64,000 nucleotides of DNA from Pseudomonas linyingensis (GCF_900109175.1 NZ_FNZE01000015.1:51830-115829); one strand, 5' to 3'; shown: positions 8,407 to 17,759, counted from the first letter of the stretch. Notes: generated by a model not told the origin, from the sequence alone. Numbers and translations: made by a program.

Positions 8407-9594
8407 TCAGCGGCGCGCCTCATCCGCCCCCGGTCCCGGCACCGCGAACATCCACCCGAATCCCCAGGCCAGCGCACCCGCGCCGAGCCAGAAGGCGCTG
8501 TGCAGACTGCCACCCATGCCCAGCCACTGGCCGGTCAGCCAGGGCGCAGCCAGCTGGGCGACGCTGTACAGGGCGATCATCGCCGCCGAGATGCGCGGTC
8601 CCTGATGCGGTTGCAGGCTGCGGCCGAGGCGCTGGGTCAGCAGTACGGTGCCGAGGAAGGTGCTGCCGACCAGCAGGGCGCAGAGCAGGATGCCCGTGGC
8701 GCCCGGCAGCAGCAGGGCCGCCAGTACGCCGGCCAGCTGGATCAGGTAGTTGATCTGCAGGGCATGCTTGTCGCCGAGCTGGCCGCCCAGGCGACTCCAC
8801 AGCCAGGGTGCGATCAGGGTGGCCAGCGCCACTACCAGCCAGCTGCCGTTGATCAGGAAGCTGTCCGGCGCAACCTGCAGTCGCGCCAGTGTCGGCAGGA
8901 AGGTCATCGGCAGGATGTAGCCCATACCCGCGCCGGTGTAGGCGAGAAACAGCGGCGTGGTGCGGCGGTCCAGCAGTTGCCCGCTGGGGCTGCCCTCGCC
9001 GGGTGGGGCGGCCTGTTCGGCAGTGTCCAGGCGCGCCAGCCGGTGCCAGCCCCACCAAGCCAGCGGCAGGCTGAGCAGGGCCGCCGGCCACCAGCGTGCG
9101 GCGCCCTGCAGCCAGTCGGCACTGAGGCCGACCATGGCGCTGGACAGCAGCAGGCCGGCGCCGACGCCGAGGTAGACCAGGCCGCTGGCGCTGGCACGGT
9201 TGTGGCGTACCAGCCATTCGAGGATCAGCGCCGGGGCCTGGACGAACACCAGGCCGTTGCTGATGCCGTTGAGCAGGCGCAGGGCGGCGAGCAGATCGGG
9301 GTCGCTGGCCTGGGTCTGCAGCAGGGTGGTCAGCGCATGCAGCACCAGCCCCCAGGGCAGGCAGCGGCGAATCTGGGCGATGCGGTGCCAGCGGATCGCC
9401 AGCAAGGCGCCGAGCAGGTAGCCGAGGTAGTTCCAGCTGGCGATGTCGGCCCCCTGCCTGAGCGTGAGCAGGCCATCCTCGACCAGCCACGGCAGCAGGG
9501 GCGTGTAGATGAAGCGGCCGAGGGTATGCACGGTCAGTAGGACCAGTGCACCGGCCAGTAGAACCGGGAACAGCGCAGGGCGTTGGGGCGTCAT
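8407..9594 (-). CDS. MFS transporter (YbfB/YjiJ-like)
   Basis: This 395-residue integral membrane protein has about 12 hydrophobic segments. The N terminus (PALFPVLLAGALVLLTVHTLGRFIYTPLLPWLV) and the GLTLRQGADIASWNYLGYLLGAL-type region after it fit the YbfB/YjiJ group of the major facilitator superfamily, whose substrates are mostly unknown. The ATG at 9594 is preceded by AAGGA at proper spacing; a TTG two codons upstream is less likely. It stands alone between convergent neighbours, so the context gives no clue to substrate. Confidence 0.82.
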   Translation of the reverse strand: MTPQRPALFPVLLAGALVLLTVHTLGRFIYTPLLPWLVEDGLLTLRQGADIASWNYLGYLLGALLAIRWHRIAQIRRCLPWGLVLHALTTLLQTQASDPDLLAALRLLNGISNGLVFVQAPALILEWLVRHNRASASGLVYLGVGAGLLLSSAMVGLSADWLQGAARWWPAALLSLPLAWWGWHRLARLDTAEQAAPPGEGSPSGQLLDRRTTPLFLAYTGAGMGYILPMTFLPTLARLQVAPDSFLINGSWLVVALATLIAPWLWSRLGGQLGDKHALQINYLIQLAGVLAALLLPGATGILLCALLVGSTFLGTVLLTQRLGRSLQPHQGPRISAAMIALYSVAQLAAPWLTGQWLGMGGSLHSAFWLGAGALAWGFGWMFAVPGPGADEARR

Positions 9595-9738
9595 GAACAA
9601 TCCTTGGCGAGAGGCCTCTGCGGGTCGTGGCCTGCGCCCCGTCGCGGGCAGGGCTTGGCCGATCAGCTTAGGGAGTCGGCCAGCCGTTAGGCAACAAATC
9701 CTGCACGGGCTGAGCGCTGGGGCGGCACCTCGCGCGCT

Positions 9739-11322
9739 TCACGTGCCCTGCTGTCGGTGCGCCAGGCCAACGGCAGGAGCGGGGCGGCGACAGCGCCACA
9801 GGGCCAGCAGCAGGAGCAGGCTGACCAGTCCCCAGCCGAGAGCCTGGATATTGAGCAGGGTTTCCTGCCAGAGCATCACCGGCAGGCCGATGCCGAGCAG
9901 TACCGCCAGCAGACCCAGTTCGTCGCGCGGGCCGGGGGCCGGCCAGCACAGGTAGGCCAGCGCCGGCAGCAGCAGGGCGGCGCTCGGGAAGCTGCGATAG
10001 CGCGGTTCGAAGACCAGGCCCAGCATCAGCCAGGCCGCGGCCAGGCCGGCGGCCAGCAGCCACCAGCCGGCACGCGCCTCCAGCCAGCTGCCGAGCCGTG
10101 CGCGCCAGCCGCCCAGTGGCGGGTTGATGCACAGCAGGGTGCGCGCCGCGACCAGCAGGTTGAGCGCGAGCAGGGCGCCGTGCCACAGCCATTCGCCGGC
10201 ATGGCGGCTGTCGAGGGTCAGCTGCTGGGTCCACAGGGCGATGGCGGCGGCGGCGATAGCGCTGGCCAGCGGCAGTTGCCAGGCGGCCCGGCGCTCGCGC
10301 GGGGCGCCACCCAGCAGCAGGCCGGCGATCAGCAGTACGCCGCTGAGGCCCAGCCAGCGCGGCCAGTCCGGCAGGTTGGAGACCGGCCCGGCGAGCACAC
10401 CCTTGTCACCGCGAAAGGCGTCGAACAGCCCCCAGTAGCCACCGACCGTGCCCTCGCTGATGCGCTTCCACGGTTGGTCGAAGGCCTCGATCAGGTTGTA
10501 CTGCCAGCCGCCCTGTTCGGCCATGGCGATGAAGCCGCGCATGAAGCGCGCCTCGTTGACCCGGCTGGGCAGGGCGTCCTCGCGCTGACGCCCTTCGCTC
10601 GGCCAGCCGGTCTCGCCGACGAAGATCGGCTTGGGCGCGTACAGCCGTTCGAACTTCTCATGGACCCGCTCGACCTGGGCGAGGGCGGCGTCGATGCCGG
10701 TGGGGTCGTCCTCCCAGTAGGGCAGCAGGTGGATGGTGATGAAATCCACCGCCGGCGCCATTTCCGGGTGGCGCAGCCAGAACTCCCAGACGTCGGCGTA
10801 GGTCACCGGCTGCTCGACCCGTCCTTTCACTTCCTCGATCAGCGCGCTCAGGCGCTTCGCGCTGATTTCCCGGCGCAGCAGCGCCTCGTTGCCGACGATC
10901 ACCGCAGTGACCACGTCCGGGTGGGCGTTGGCGGTCTTCACCAGCAGCTCGATTTCCTTGCGCGTGGCCTTGGCCTCGCGGCTGACCCAGGCGCCGATCA
11001 TCAGGGTGATGCCGTGTTTGCGGGCGATGTCGGGCAGGGCCTCGAGACCGGTCACCGAATAGGTGCGCAGGCAGTCGAAGCGCTCGGCGAGCAGGGCGAC
11101 GTCCGCCTCGAGACGCTCCCGGCGGATTCCCAGGGGCTTGTCGAAGGGCGACTGATCATGGTCGAAAGGACTGTAGGACGCGCATTGCAGCTTGCCGCTG
11201 CGGGGCTGCGGGTCGGGCAGCGGCTGTTCGCGGCCGATGCCATACCACAGTCCGACAAGGACGAGCAGGGAGCACAGCAGGGCACAGCAATAGGTCAGGG
11301 TGGCACGGGGCAGGAGAGGCAT
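9739..11322 (-). CDS. Membrane protein with N-terminal glycoside hydrolase family 17 domain
   Basis: This 527-residue protein has an N-terminal membrane anchor (about 9-28), a GH17-type beta-glucanase/transglucosidase domain (about 43-310) and a C-terminal half with roughly six to eight hydrophobic helices. The two catalytic glutamates of GH17 are visible: Glu146 in VIVGNEALLR and Glu237 in FVGETGWPS. GH17 proteins of proteobacteria modify beta-1,3- or beta-1,6-glucans, including cyclic periplasmic glucans. No glycosyltransferase partner is adjacent, so the substrate is unknown. It lies 110 bp downstream of a small DUF2061 gene on the same strand. Confidence 0.85.
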   Translation of the reverse strand: MPLLPRATLTYCCALLCSLLVLVGLWYGIGREQPLPDPQPRSGKLQCASYSPFDHDQSPFDKPLGIRRERLEADVALLAERFDCLRTYSVTGLEALPDIARKHGITLMIGAWVSREAKATRKEIELLVKTANAHPDVVTAVIVGNEALLRREISAKRLSALIEEVKGRVEQPVTYADVWEFWLRHPEMAPAVDFITIHLLPYWEDDPTGIDAALAQVERVHEKFERLYAPKPIFVGETGWPSEGRQREDALPSRVNEARFMRGFIAMAEQGGWQYNLIEAFDQPWKRISEGTVGGYWGLFDAFRGDKGVLAGPVSNLPDWPRWLGLSGVLLIAGLLLGGAPRERRAAWQLPLASAIAAAAIALWTQQLTLDSRHAGEWLWHGALLALNLLVAARTLLCINPPLGGWRARLGSWLEARAGWWLLAAGLAAAWLMLGLVFEPRYRSFPSAALLLPALAYLCWPAPGPRDELGLLAVLLGIGLPVMLWQETLLNIQALGWGLVSLLLLLALWRCRRPAPAVGLAHRQQGT

Positions 11323-11434
11323 GTCAGCGCAGATCAAGGGACGAGGCCGCGGATATTAAAGAGAGCACACCCTGCGCGCCAGAGGCGCGCAGGGTGTGCC
11401 GCGGCGGTGGAGGCTGGCGGGGCTGCGGTTGGCC

Positions 11435-11659
11435 TCAGATGTGCCGGTGCTGCCAGATCAGCCCGGCGCGCGGGGTCGGTGCGCCAGCGCGATGTTCCAG
11501 ACGTTGCCAGGCCTTTTCGTGGAAGAAGAACCCCACTGCATTGCACAGCGGCTCCACGGTGGCCACCAGTCCGCCGACGGTCAGGCTGCCGGTGAGCGCG
11601 TAGGCGACGGAGAAGGCGATGCAGAAGTGCATGACGGTGAAGGTCAGGGTCTTGAGCAT
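11435..11659 (-). CDS. Small membrane protein, DUF2061 family
   Basis: This 74-residue protein matches the DUF2061 pattern: a first helix (TLTFTVMHFCIAFSVAYALTG), a short turn SLTVGG, a second helix (LVATVEPLCNAVGFFF) and the closing HEKAWQRLEH. The function of the family is unknown. The ATG at 11659 is the natural start, and the three codons before it are not needed. The GH17 gene follows on the same strand. Confidence 0.75.
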   Translation of the reverse strand: MLKTLTFTVMHFCIAFSVAYALTGSLTVGGLVATVEPLCNAVGFFFHEKAWQRLEHRAGAPTPRAGLIWQHRHI

Positions 11660-11974
11660 GGCACACCTCACTACGGGTCAGGATGAGAACTTTTATCTCT
11701 TGTAAGGGATTCTGGACCCGTCCTGCCGGGTGGGGAAATCGTCCGGCTCGATGGTCGGTATAGCGGTGCTCTATCATGGTGCAAGTTGCGCAAAGCCACG
11801 GCTATTGCGGCCTGCCGCCTGCAAGACCCCCTCTGCCACGCGGCGGGTGCTCTATTCCGCCGGCCTGCGGCCGTCGGGCTCGCGACTAAAGTCGTCTGGT
11901 GTTTGCAACACTCGGACATAAAGTATTGCAGTGTCCTCCACAGGGGGGGCATCAGATCGTGTGGAGACCATCCA
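11660..11974. other. Intergenic region upstream of yjcH-actP
   Basis: This 315-bp divergent spacer holds no gene that I can support. Visible structure includes the palindrome CGACTAAAGTCG near 11882-11894 and an inverted repeat GGACA/TGTCC at 11914-11918 and 11932-11936. Both are in the last 100 bp before yjcH, where promoter and operator sites are expected. I could not fix a convincing -35/-10 pair or a sigma-54 site. Confidence 0.5.
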
Positions 11975-12289
11975 ATGAATAATGACAATGTGTACCGGCA
12001 GATCTACGCCAACCCACGCTTCCAGGAGTTGGTCGCCAAACGCGGCCGGTTCGCCTGGGTGCTTTCGATCATCATGCTGGCCGCCTACTTCGCCTTCATC
12101 TTGGTGATTGCCTTCGACCCCAAGGTGCTTGGCATTCCGCTGGGCCCGGATACCGTGACTACCTGGGGCATCCCGGCTGGCCTGGGCCTGATCTTTCTGG
12201 CTATCGCTCTGACCGGTGTCTACGTGCATCGCGCCAACGGTGAGTTCGACCGTATCACCCAGGAAATTCTCAACGAGGCCCAACAGTGA
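11975..12289 (+). CDS. yjcH: DUF485 inner-membrane protein YjcH, partner of acetate symporter
   Basis: This 104-residue protein has two transmembrane helices (about 27-50 and 62-82) and the DUF485 opening [22 protein letters not shown]. It is almost always encoded directly before the acetate permease gene, and the exact role is unknown. The start has GGAGACC upstream. Its stop overlaps the actP start (TGATG), so the two are translationally coupled. Confidence 0.92.
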   Translation: MNNDNVYRQIYANPRFQELVAKRGRFAWVLSIIMLAAYFAFILVIAFDPKVLGIPLGPDTVTTWGIPAGLGLIFLAIALTGVYVHRANGEFDRITQEILNEAQQ

Positions 12290-13947
12290 TGATTGCTCGT
12301 TTCCTGACTGCAGCCACTCTGCTGGCAGCCTCCCCGATGCTGCTGGCTGGCGAAGCCCTGACCGGCGAAGTCCAAAAGCAGGCGACCAACTGGACCGCCA
12401 TCGGGATGTTCGTGATGTTCATCATCTTCACGATGGGCATCACCAAGTGGGCGGCCAAGCGCAATACTTCCACCGCCGACTATTACACCGCCGGCGGTAG
12501 CATCACCGGCTTCCAGAACGGCCTGGCGATCGCCGGCGACTACATGTCCGCAGCGTCCTTCCTGGGTATTTCCGCGCTGGTGTTCACCTCCGGCTACGAC
12601 GGCCTGATCTACTCGATCGGCTTCCTGGTCGGCTGGCCGCTGATCCTGTTCCTGATGGCTGAACGTCTGCGCAACCTGGGCAAGTTCACCTTCTCCGACG
12701 TGGCCTCCTACCGTCTCGGCCAGACCCAGATCCGCATCCTGTCGGCCCTGGGTTCGCTGACCGTGGTGGCCTTCTACCTGATCGCCCAGATGGTCGGTGC
12801 CGGCAAGCTGATCCAGCTGCTGTTCGGCCTCGACTACTACGTCGCGGTGATCCTGGTCGGCGTGCTGATGGTCTGCTACGTGCTGTTTGGCGGCATGTTG
12901 GCCACCACCTGGGTGCAGATCATCAAGGCCGTCCTGCTGCTCTCCGGCGCCACCTTCATGGCGTTGATGGTGATGAAGGGCGTGAACTTCGACTTCGGTA
13001 CCCTGTTCTCCGAAGCCGTGAAGATCCACGACAAGGGCGAAGCCATCATGAGCCCGGGCGGTCTGGTGACCGATCCGGTCTCGGCGATCTCCCTGGGTCT
13101 GGCGCTGATGTTCGGTACCGCTGGCCTGCCGCACATCCTGATGCGCTTCTTCACCGTGTCGGATGCCAAGGAAGCCCGCAAGAGCGTGTTCTACGCGACC
13201 GGCTTCATCGGCTACTTCTACATCCTGACCTTCATCATCGGCTTCGGTGCGATCCTGCTGGTCAGCACCAACCCCGAGTACAAGGACGCCACTGGCGCCA
13301 TCATTGGCGGCACCAACATGGTGGCCATCCACCTGGCCAACGCTGTCGGCGGCAACCTGTTCCTGGGCTTCATCTCCGCCGTGGCCTTTGCCACCATCCT
13401 GGCGGTGGTAGCCGGTCTGACCCTGGCGGGCGCCTCGGCCGTGTCCCACGACCTGTACGCCTGCGTGATCAAGAAGGGCAAGGCCAAGGAAGAGGACGAG
13501 ATGCGCGTGACCAAGATCACTACCCTGACCCTGGGTGTGGTCGCGATCCTGCTCGGCATCGCCTTCGAGAAGCAGAACATCGCCTTCATGGTGGGTCTGG
13601 CCTTCTCCATCGCCGCCAGCTGCAACTTCCCGGTCCTGTTCCTCTCCATGTACTGGAAGAACCTGACCACTCGCGGCGCGCTGTTCGGTGGTGCTCTGGG
13701 TCTGTTCACTGCACTGCTGCTGACCATCCTCAGCCCGACCGTATGGGTCCAGGTGCTGGGCAATGCCCAGGCGATCTTCCCGTACTCCTACCCGGCGCTG
13801 TTCTCGGTAGCCGTGGCCTTCGTCGGCATCTGGTTCTTCTCGATCACCGACAAGTCCAAGATGGCCAGCGACGAGCGCGAGCGGTTCTTCCCGCAGTTCG
13901 TGCGTTCGCAGACTGGTCTGGGTGCTACCGGTGCCGTAGCGCACTAA
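12289..13947 (+). CDS. actP: Cation/acetate symporter ActP
   Basis: ActP is a sodium:solute symporter family carrier taking up acetate and other short monocarboxylates. It has 552 residues with a cleavable or first hydrophobic segment ([17 protein letters not shown]) and about 13 further helices. Family landmarks include the [20 protein letters not shown] region, [26 protein letters not shown] and a long intracellular loop [12 protein letters not shown]. The ATG at 12289 overlaps the yjcH stop by one base and is preferred over the GTG at 12286. A strong terminator follows. Confidence 0.95.
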   Translation: MIARFLTAATLLAASPMLLAGEALTGEVQKQATNWTAIGMFVMFIIFTMGITKWAAKRNTSTADYYTAGGSITGFQNGLAIAGDYMSAASFLGISALVFTSGYDGLIYSIGFLVGWPLILFLMAERLRNLGKFTFSDVASYRLGQTQIRILSALGSLTVVAFYLIAQMVGAGKLIQLLFGLDYYVAVILVGVLMVCYVLFGGMLATTWVQIIKAVLLLSGATFMALMVMKGVNFDFGTLFSEAVKIHDKGEAIMSPGGLVTDPVSAISLGLALMFGTAGLPHILMRFFTVSDAKEARKSVFYATGFIGYFYILTFIIGFGAILLVSTNPEYKDATGAIIGGTNMVAIHLANAVGGNLFLGFISAVAFATILAVVAGLTLAGASAVSHDLYACVIKKGKAKEEDEMRVTKITTLTLGVVAILLGIAFEKQNIAFMVGLAFSIAASCNFPVLFLSMYWKNLTTRGALFGGALGLFTALLLTILSPTVWVQVLGNAQAIFPYSYPALFSVAVAFVGIWFFSITDKSKMASDERERFFPQFVRSQTGLGATGAVAH

Positions 13948-13975
13948 GCAACACGGTCATCCGACCTTGCAATAC

Positions 13976-14005
13976 AAAAGGGGCAGCCTGCGGGCTGCCC
14001 CTTTT
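13976..14005 (+). terminator. Rho-independent terminator after actP
   Basis: A 13-bp perfect stem (13976-13988 with 13993-14005, loop TGCG) includes an A-run on the left arm and a T-run on the right. It closes the yjcH-actP operon. Confidence 0.9.
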
Positions 14006-14108
14006 CATTACTGCCTCTGCGCGGCTGGCCAGCGAGTCTTGCGCCAGTTCCTTTCCCGCTGCCGGTTGCTATGGTAGAAGGCGGGCCTGTCCTTTCAGGA
14101 GTGTCCGT

Positions 14109-14537
14109 GTGGACCCCGAATCCATCGTTTACGGATGCATCCGCGACTGTCCGGATGGCGATCCGCTGGCGCGCCGCAGCCGCCGGCTGCACAACCGGCA
14201 GGTGCTCGACGAGTTGCCGGAGCTGGGTGCGTTGTCGCTGCTCAGCCGGCAGATGTTCTCCTTCTGCCGCTTCGAGGGCGACGGTCTGTACCAGACCCAG
14301 GTGATCCACTTCGGCGCCAGCTATCGTGCGGTGGAGTACGAGTGGGCGGCCTGGCTACAGCAGTTCGAGGCCCTGCTCGGGCGTCTGTACTGGTCGAGTG
14401 CGGTGGTGCACCTGGATACCGAGCTACGCGGCTTCCACACCTTCCGCTGGGAAAGCGAGCAGGGTTTCCATCATCCGGGCGAGGGCGTGCTGCGCATGCG
14501 CTGCGCCTGGGAGCACGAGGGTGGACTGCGCGGCTGA
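14109..14537 (+). CDS. Conserved hypothetical protein (unrecognised)
   Basis: I do not recognise this family. A GTG start at 14109 with CAGGAG ten bases upstream gives 142 residues (MDPESIVYGCIRDCPDGDPLARR...). There is no signal peptide or membrane segment. The protein is soluble and acidic, rich in aromatic residues (YEWAAWLQQFEALLGRLYWSS), with Cys10 and Cys14 forming a CxxxC near the N terminus. It has good codon use for this genome and its own spacing after the actP terminator. It converges with a YheU gene. Confidence 0.7.
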   Translation: MDPESIVYGCIRDCPDGDPLARRSRRLHNRQVLDELPELGALSLLSRQMFSFCRFEGDGLYQTQVIHFGASYRAVEYEWAAWLQQFEALLGRLYWSSAVVHLDTELRGFHTFRWESEQGFHHPGEGVLRMRCAWEHEGGLRG

Positions 14538-14563
14538 GCGTGGCCGGGCGCCGCGCGGCGCAC

Positions 14564-14794
14564 TCAGTCGGCGAGCCACTCGGCCGGCACGTCGCGGCGC
14601 AGCATCAGCTGGCACTGCTGGCTGTCGGGCTCGAAGACGATCACCGCCTCGCCCTGGCGCAGGGCGTGACGGACCCGTTCGACGCGGGTGGCCAGTGGTG
14701 TTTCGTCGCCGTTGTCGGTGCCCTCGCGGGTGACGAAGTCCTCGATCAGGCGATCCAGGGTGTCGGGTTCGAGCAGGGTGTGGGGGATCAGCAT
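14564..14794 (-). CDS. YheU family protein (UPF0270)
   Basis: This 76-residue protein has the family core: MLIPHTLLEPDTLDRLIEDF, REGTDNGDETPLATRVERV and GEAVIVFEPDSQQCQL. The YheU/UPF0270 function is unknown. The ATG at 14794 matches the MLIP start of homologues, so the five upstream codons are not included. It stands alone between a convergent hypothetical gene and the CsoR-family regulator. Confidence 0.85.
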   Translation of the reverse strand: MLIPHTLLEPDTLDRLIEDFVTREGTDNGDETPLATRVERVRHALRQGEAVIVFEPDSQQCQLMLRRDVPAEWLAD

Positions 14795-14867
14795 GGCTTG
14801 TCTCGGCAAAACGGCTGGCGATGCTAGCGTCCCTGCTCGCGTCTGGCCACTGCCCGGTGGCGGCGGC

Positions 14868-15134
14868 TCAGGTGTACTTGGTGAAGATGGCGCGAACCTT
14901 GGCCAGGGTAGCGGCGCTGTCCTGCTGGGGGTCGAGTACCGCCTCCTCCAGCAGGCAGGCGAGCATTTCCTGATAGGCGCGGTCCAGCGCCTTGCGCGCG
15001 GCGCTGAACTGCTGGGCGATGGCCTCGCAGTCCTCGCCGCGGCGTATCATCGCCTGCAGGCCGCGGACCTGGCCCTCGATGCGGGCCAGGCGCTTGAGCA
15101 TGGCGTCCTGATGCGGCGGGATGCTGTCGGTCAT
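14868..15134 (-). CDS. CsoR/RcnR/FrmR-family transcriptional regulator, atypical ligand set
   Basis: This 88-residue all-helical repressor of the DUF156 family has the core LKRLARIEGQVRGLQAMI and FSAARKALDRAYQEML. CsoR binds Cu(I) with Cys36, His61 and Cys65; FrmR uses the first Cys and His positions. Here Cys36 is kept (GEDCEAI), but the next two positions are Leu61 and Ala65. A different cysteine stands at 60 (MLACLL). The copper and formaldehyde sets are therefore incomplete, and it is not a standard Cu sensor. Its ATG overlaps the stop of the upstream heme-protein gene (ATGA), so the two form an operon and may share a stimulus. Confidence 0.85.
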   Translation of the reverse strand: MTDSIPPHQDAMLKRLARIEGQVRGLQAMIRRGEDCEAIAQQFSAARKALDRAYQEMLACLLEEAVLDPQQDSAATLAKVRAIFTKYT

Positions 15135-15685
15135 TGGCTGTTCTCCACGCTGCGGCGCAGGGTGAAGGCGCCGCGCAGTTCGCCGGGAGCAAAGCCGCGC
15201 GCCTGATCCTGCGGATAGCGCTGATCGATCACCGCGGCCAGCTCCGGCTTGAGGTTCTGGCCATGGCAGGCCAGGCAGGGTTCGCCGGTGGGGATCGCCT
15301 TCATCAGGCGGAATTCGCCATCGACGATCTCGGCGTGCTTGAGCTCCATCACCGGCTCGCCGGCAGCGGCGCGGGCGGCGAACTGTTCGAGTACCTGGCG
15401 CTCCCAGGCATCCGGGGCGTTGTTCGGATTGCGCAGCTTCAGTGCGGTGCGCCCTACCTTCCATGGCGCCTGGCTGTGCTGCGCGGTGATCTGCGGAGCG
15501 AGCAGCTGGCAGGCCTCCACGGCCTTGACCGGTCCGCCCTCCTGCATGGCGGCCTTGACGGTGTCCAGCAGCTGCTGCTGGAACGGTGGAATCAGCGCTG
15601 CCCCCTCGGCGGTCAGTTGCTGGACGTCGGCGGCCAGGGCCGGGGCGCTGAGGGTGGCAAGCAGGGACAGGGTGATGAAGCGCAT
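15131..15685 (-). CDS. Periplasmic DUF3365 (Tll0287-like) c-type heme protein
   Basis: This 184-residue secreted protein has the signal peptide MRFITLSLLATLSAPALA and a single c-type heme motif CLACH at 137-141 near the C terminus, within a DUF3365-type domain (LRNPNNAPDAWE, ELKHAEIVDGEFRLMKAIPTGEPC). Members resemble PAS-like heme sensors such as cyanobacterial Tll0287, and their role is mostly unknown. The ATG at 15685 is set by the signal peptide. The stop overlaps the start of the CsoR-family regulator, so the pair is translationally coupled. Confidence 0.85.
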   Translation of the reverse strand: MRFITLSLLATLSAPALAADVQQLTAEGAALIPPFQQQLLDTVKAAMQEGGPVKAVEACQLLAPQITAQHSQAPWKVGRTALKLRNPNNAPDAWERQVLEQFAARAAAGEPVMELKHAEIVDGEFRLMKAIPTGEPCLACHGQNLKPELAAVIDQRYPQDQARGFAPGELRGAFTLRRSVENSQ

Positions 15686-15797
15686 GGGGTCGAACTCCTG
15701 AAGGTGGCGGTCCTTTGGTACTAGGGGGAGTATCGGAAGGAGGCTGGCGCCTGGCAATACGCCAAGTGTCGCAGGGCGATGGTCGGTCGCCGCTCGT

Positions 15798-17759
15798 TCA
15801 GCGTCCACGGATCAGTTCACGCAGCAGGAAGCGGCTGGGGTGGCAGGCCTCGGCCACGGCCCGCGGCAGCGGCAGTGGTTCGTCGTCGAGCCAGGCAGCC
15901 AGCAGCTCGCCGGACAGCGGTGCGGTGATCAGGCCGCGCGAACCATGCCCGCAGTTGACGTACAGCCCCTCGAGCCAGGGTGCCGGAGTGTCGATGCGCA
16001 GGCTGGCGTCCTTGGCCAGACGGGCGTAGACGCGATTGAACGCCGGCGCATCCACCAGCGGGCCGACCAGCGGCAGGTAGTCCGGGCTGGTGCTGCGAAA
16101 GGCCGCCCGCCCGGTCAGCGCTGCCGGGTCGAGCTGGTCGACGTGCAGGGCCTCGGCCAGCGCCGGCGAAATCTGCCGCAGCATGCCGAGGTTGTCGGCA
16201 TGCTCGTCGGCGGACAGCGCCAGGTCGTCGCGCTGGAAGTTGAAGCTGGCGCCTAGGGTGTGCTCGCCGGCGCGCGGCGGGGCGACGTAGCCCTCGGCGC
16301 ACAGCACGGTACGCAGGGCACGGCTGGCGCTGGTGCTCGGCAGGCGGCTGATCTGCCCGCGGATGCGCTTGAGCTTGAGGTGTTCGGCGGCGGCGAAGTG
16401 GCGCACCTCGCTGGCGGTGCAGAGGACCGCGACCGGCGCGCTGGCGAGCAGCTGGTGGTCCTGCCAGGCCTGCCACTGGCCGTCGGCGCGGCGCAGCTCG
16501 AAGGCCTCGTGCTGGGTGAGCACGCAGATGCCCGGCTGACTGGCCAGCAGGCGGCACAGCGCCGGTGGATGGACCCAGCCGGCCTCGGCGTACCACAGGC
16601 CGCCCTGCTCGAGCGCCAGGCCGGCCAGCTGCGAGGCTTCGCCGGCATCCACCGGCAGCAGCAGGTCGCTCGGGAAGGCGGCGGCCAGGCGCGCTTGGCG
16701 CTCGGCCTCCTTGGCGTCGAAGGCCAGCTGCAGCACGCCGCAGGCACTCCAGTCGACGCCGGCCTGCAGGCGCTCGAGCTGGCGGCGGGTGTAGCCGAAG
16801 CCGCCGATCACCAGTTTCGACAGCGCGGTGCCGTGGGCCGAGAGCTTGAGGTAGAGCACGCCCTGCGGGTTGCCCGAGGCTTCCTCGGCCAGCGCGGCAT
16901 GGCGCTCGATCAGGGTCACCCGCCAGCCGCGTCCGGCCAGGCTGCTGGCCGTGGCGCAGCCGGCCAGGCCGCCGCCGATCACCAGCGCCTCGCGCGGGCC
17001 GCTGGGGCGCGGCGGGCGGGCGAACCAGGGTTTGCCGCTGTCCGCGGGCGCGCCCTGGAAGGCGCCGGCGAGCATCTCCCACTTGTGGGCGAAGCCCTTG
17101 ACCCTGGCCACCGCGAAGCCGGCCTCGCGCAGGCCGCGGCGCACGAAGCCGGTACTGGCGAAGGTGGCCAGGGTGGTACCGGGCGCCGAGAGGCGGGCGA
17201 GCTGGGCGAACACCTCGGCGGTCCACATCTGCGGGTTCTTGGCCGGCGAGAAGCCGTCGAGGAACCAGGCGTCGATGCGCGCATCCAGTTGCGGCAGGGC
17301 GTCGAGCACGTCGCCCACCAGCAGGGTGAGGATCACCCGGCCGCCGTCGAAGACGAAGCGCTGGAAGCCGGCGTGCACCGCCACGTACTGGCCCAGCAGT
17401 TGCCCGGCCCAGGGGGCGAGCTCCGGCCACAGGGCGAGGGCGCGCTCGAGATCGCTGCGGCTCAGCGGGTGCTTTTCCACGCTGACGAAATGCAGCCGCG
17501 CCGCAGCCGGCGCCACCTGCTCGAACAGCTGCCAGCTGCAGAGAAAGTTCAGTCCGGTGCCGAAGCCGGTTTCGCCGATCACCAGGCGCCCGTCTGCCGG
17601 CAGGGCGGCAAAGCGCTCGGCCAGCTGGTTGTGGGCGAGGAACACGTAGCGGGTTTCCTCCAGGCCCGAGGTCGTGGAGAAGTACACGTCGCCAAAGGTG
17701 CGCGACAGCGGTTGGCCCTGTTCGTCCCAGTCCAGCTGGGCGTGCGGTTGCTCGGTCAT
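15798..17759 (-). CDS. mnmC: Bifunctional tRNA mnm5s2U34 methyltransferase / FAD-dependent oxidoreductase MnmC
   Basis: MnmC finishes the mnm5s2U modification at tRNA wobble position 34. The 653-residue protein has the N-terminal methyltransferase (about 1-235; FGDVYFSTTSGLEETRYVFL, GETGFGTGLNFL, DAWFLDGFSPAKNPQMW). The C-terminal FAD oxidoreductase begins near residue 255 with ALVIGGGLAGCATASSLA, and LGASF and NCGHGSRGLITAP follow. Both domains are intact and the length is typical. It is divergent from pap with a 129-bp spacer. Confidence 0.96.
   Translation of the reverse strand: MTEQPHAQLDWDEQGQPLSRTFGDVYFSTTSGLEETRYVFLAHNQLAERFAALPADGRLVIGETGFGTGLNFLCSWQLFEQVAPAAARLHFVSVEKHPLSRSDLERALALWPELAPWAGQLLGQYVAVHAGFQRFVFDGGRVILTLLVGDVLDALPQLDARIDAWFLDGFSPAKNPQMWTAEVFAQLARLSAPGTTLATFASTGFVRRGLREAGFAVARVKGFAHKWEMLAGAFQGAPADSGKPWFARPPRPSGPREALVIGGGLAGCATASSLAGRGWRVTLIERHAALAEEASGNPQGVLYLKLSAHGTALSKLVIGGFGYTRRQLERLQAGVDWSACGVLQLAFDAKEAERQARLAAAFPSDLLLPVDAGEASQLAGLALEQGGLWYAEAGWVHPPALCRLLASQPGICVLTQHEAFELRRADGQWQAWQDHQLLASAPVAVLCTASEVRHFAAAEHLKLKRIRGQISRLPSTSASRALRTVLCAEGYVAPPRAGEHTLGASFNFQRDDLALSADEHADNLGMLRQISPALAEALHVDQLDPAALTGRAAFRSTSPDYLPLVGPLVDAPAFNRVYARLAKDASLRIDTPAPWLEGLYVNCGHGSRGLITAPLSGELLAAWLDDEPLPLPRAVAEACHPSRFLLRELIRGR

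Noticed and set aside
11778..11795. Sigma-54-like sequence TGGTGCAAGTTGCGC upstream of yjcH
   Set aside because: GG and GC are 10 bases apart, but the flanking bases fit poorly and it is about 180 bp from the start. Too weak to report as a promoter.
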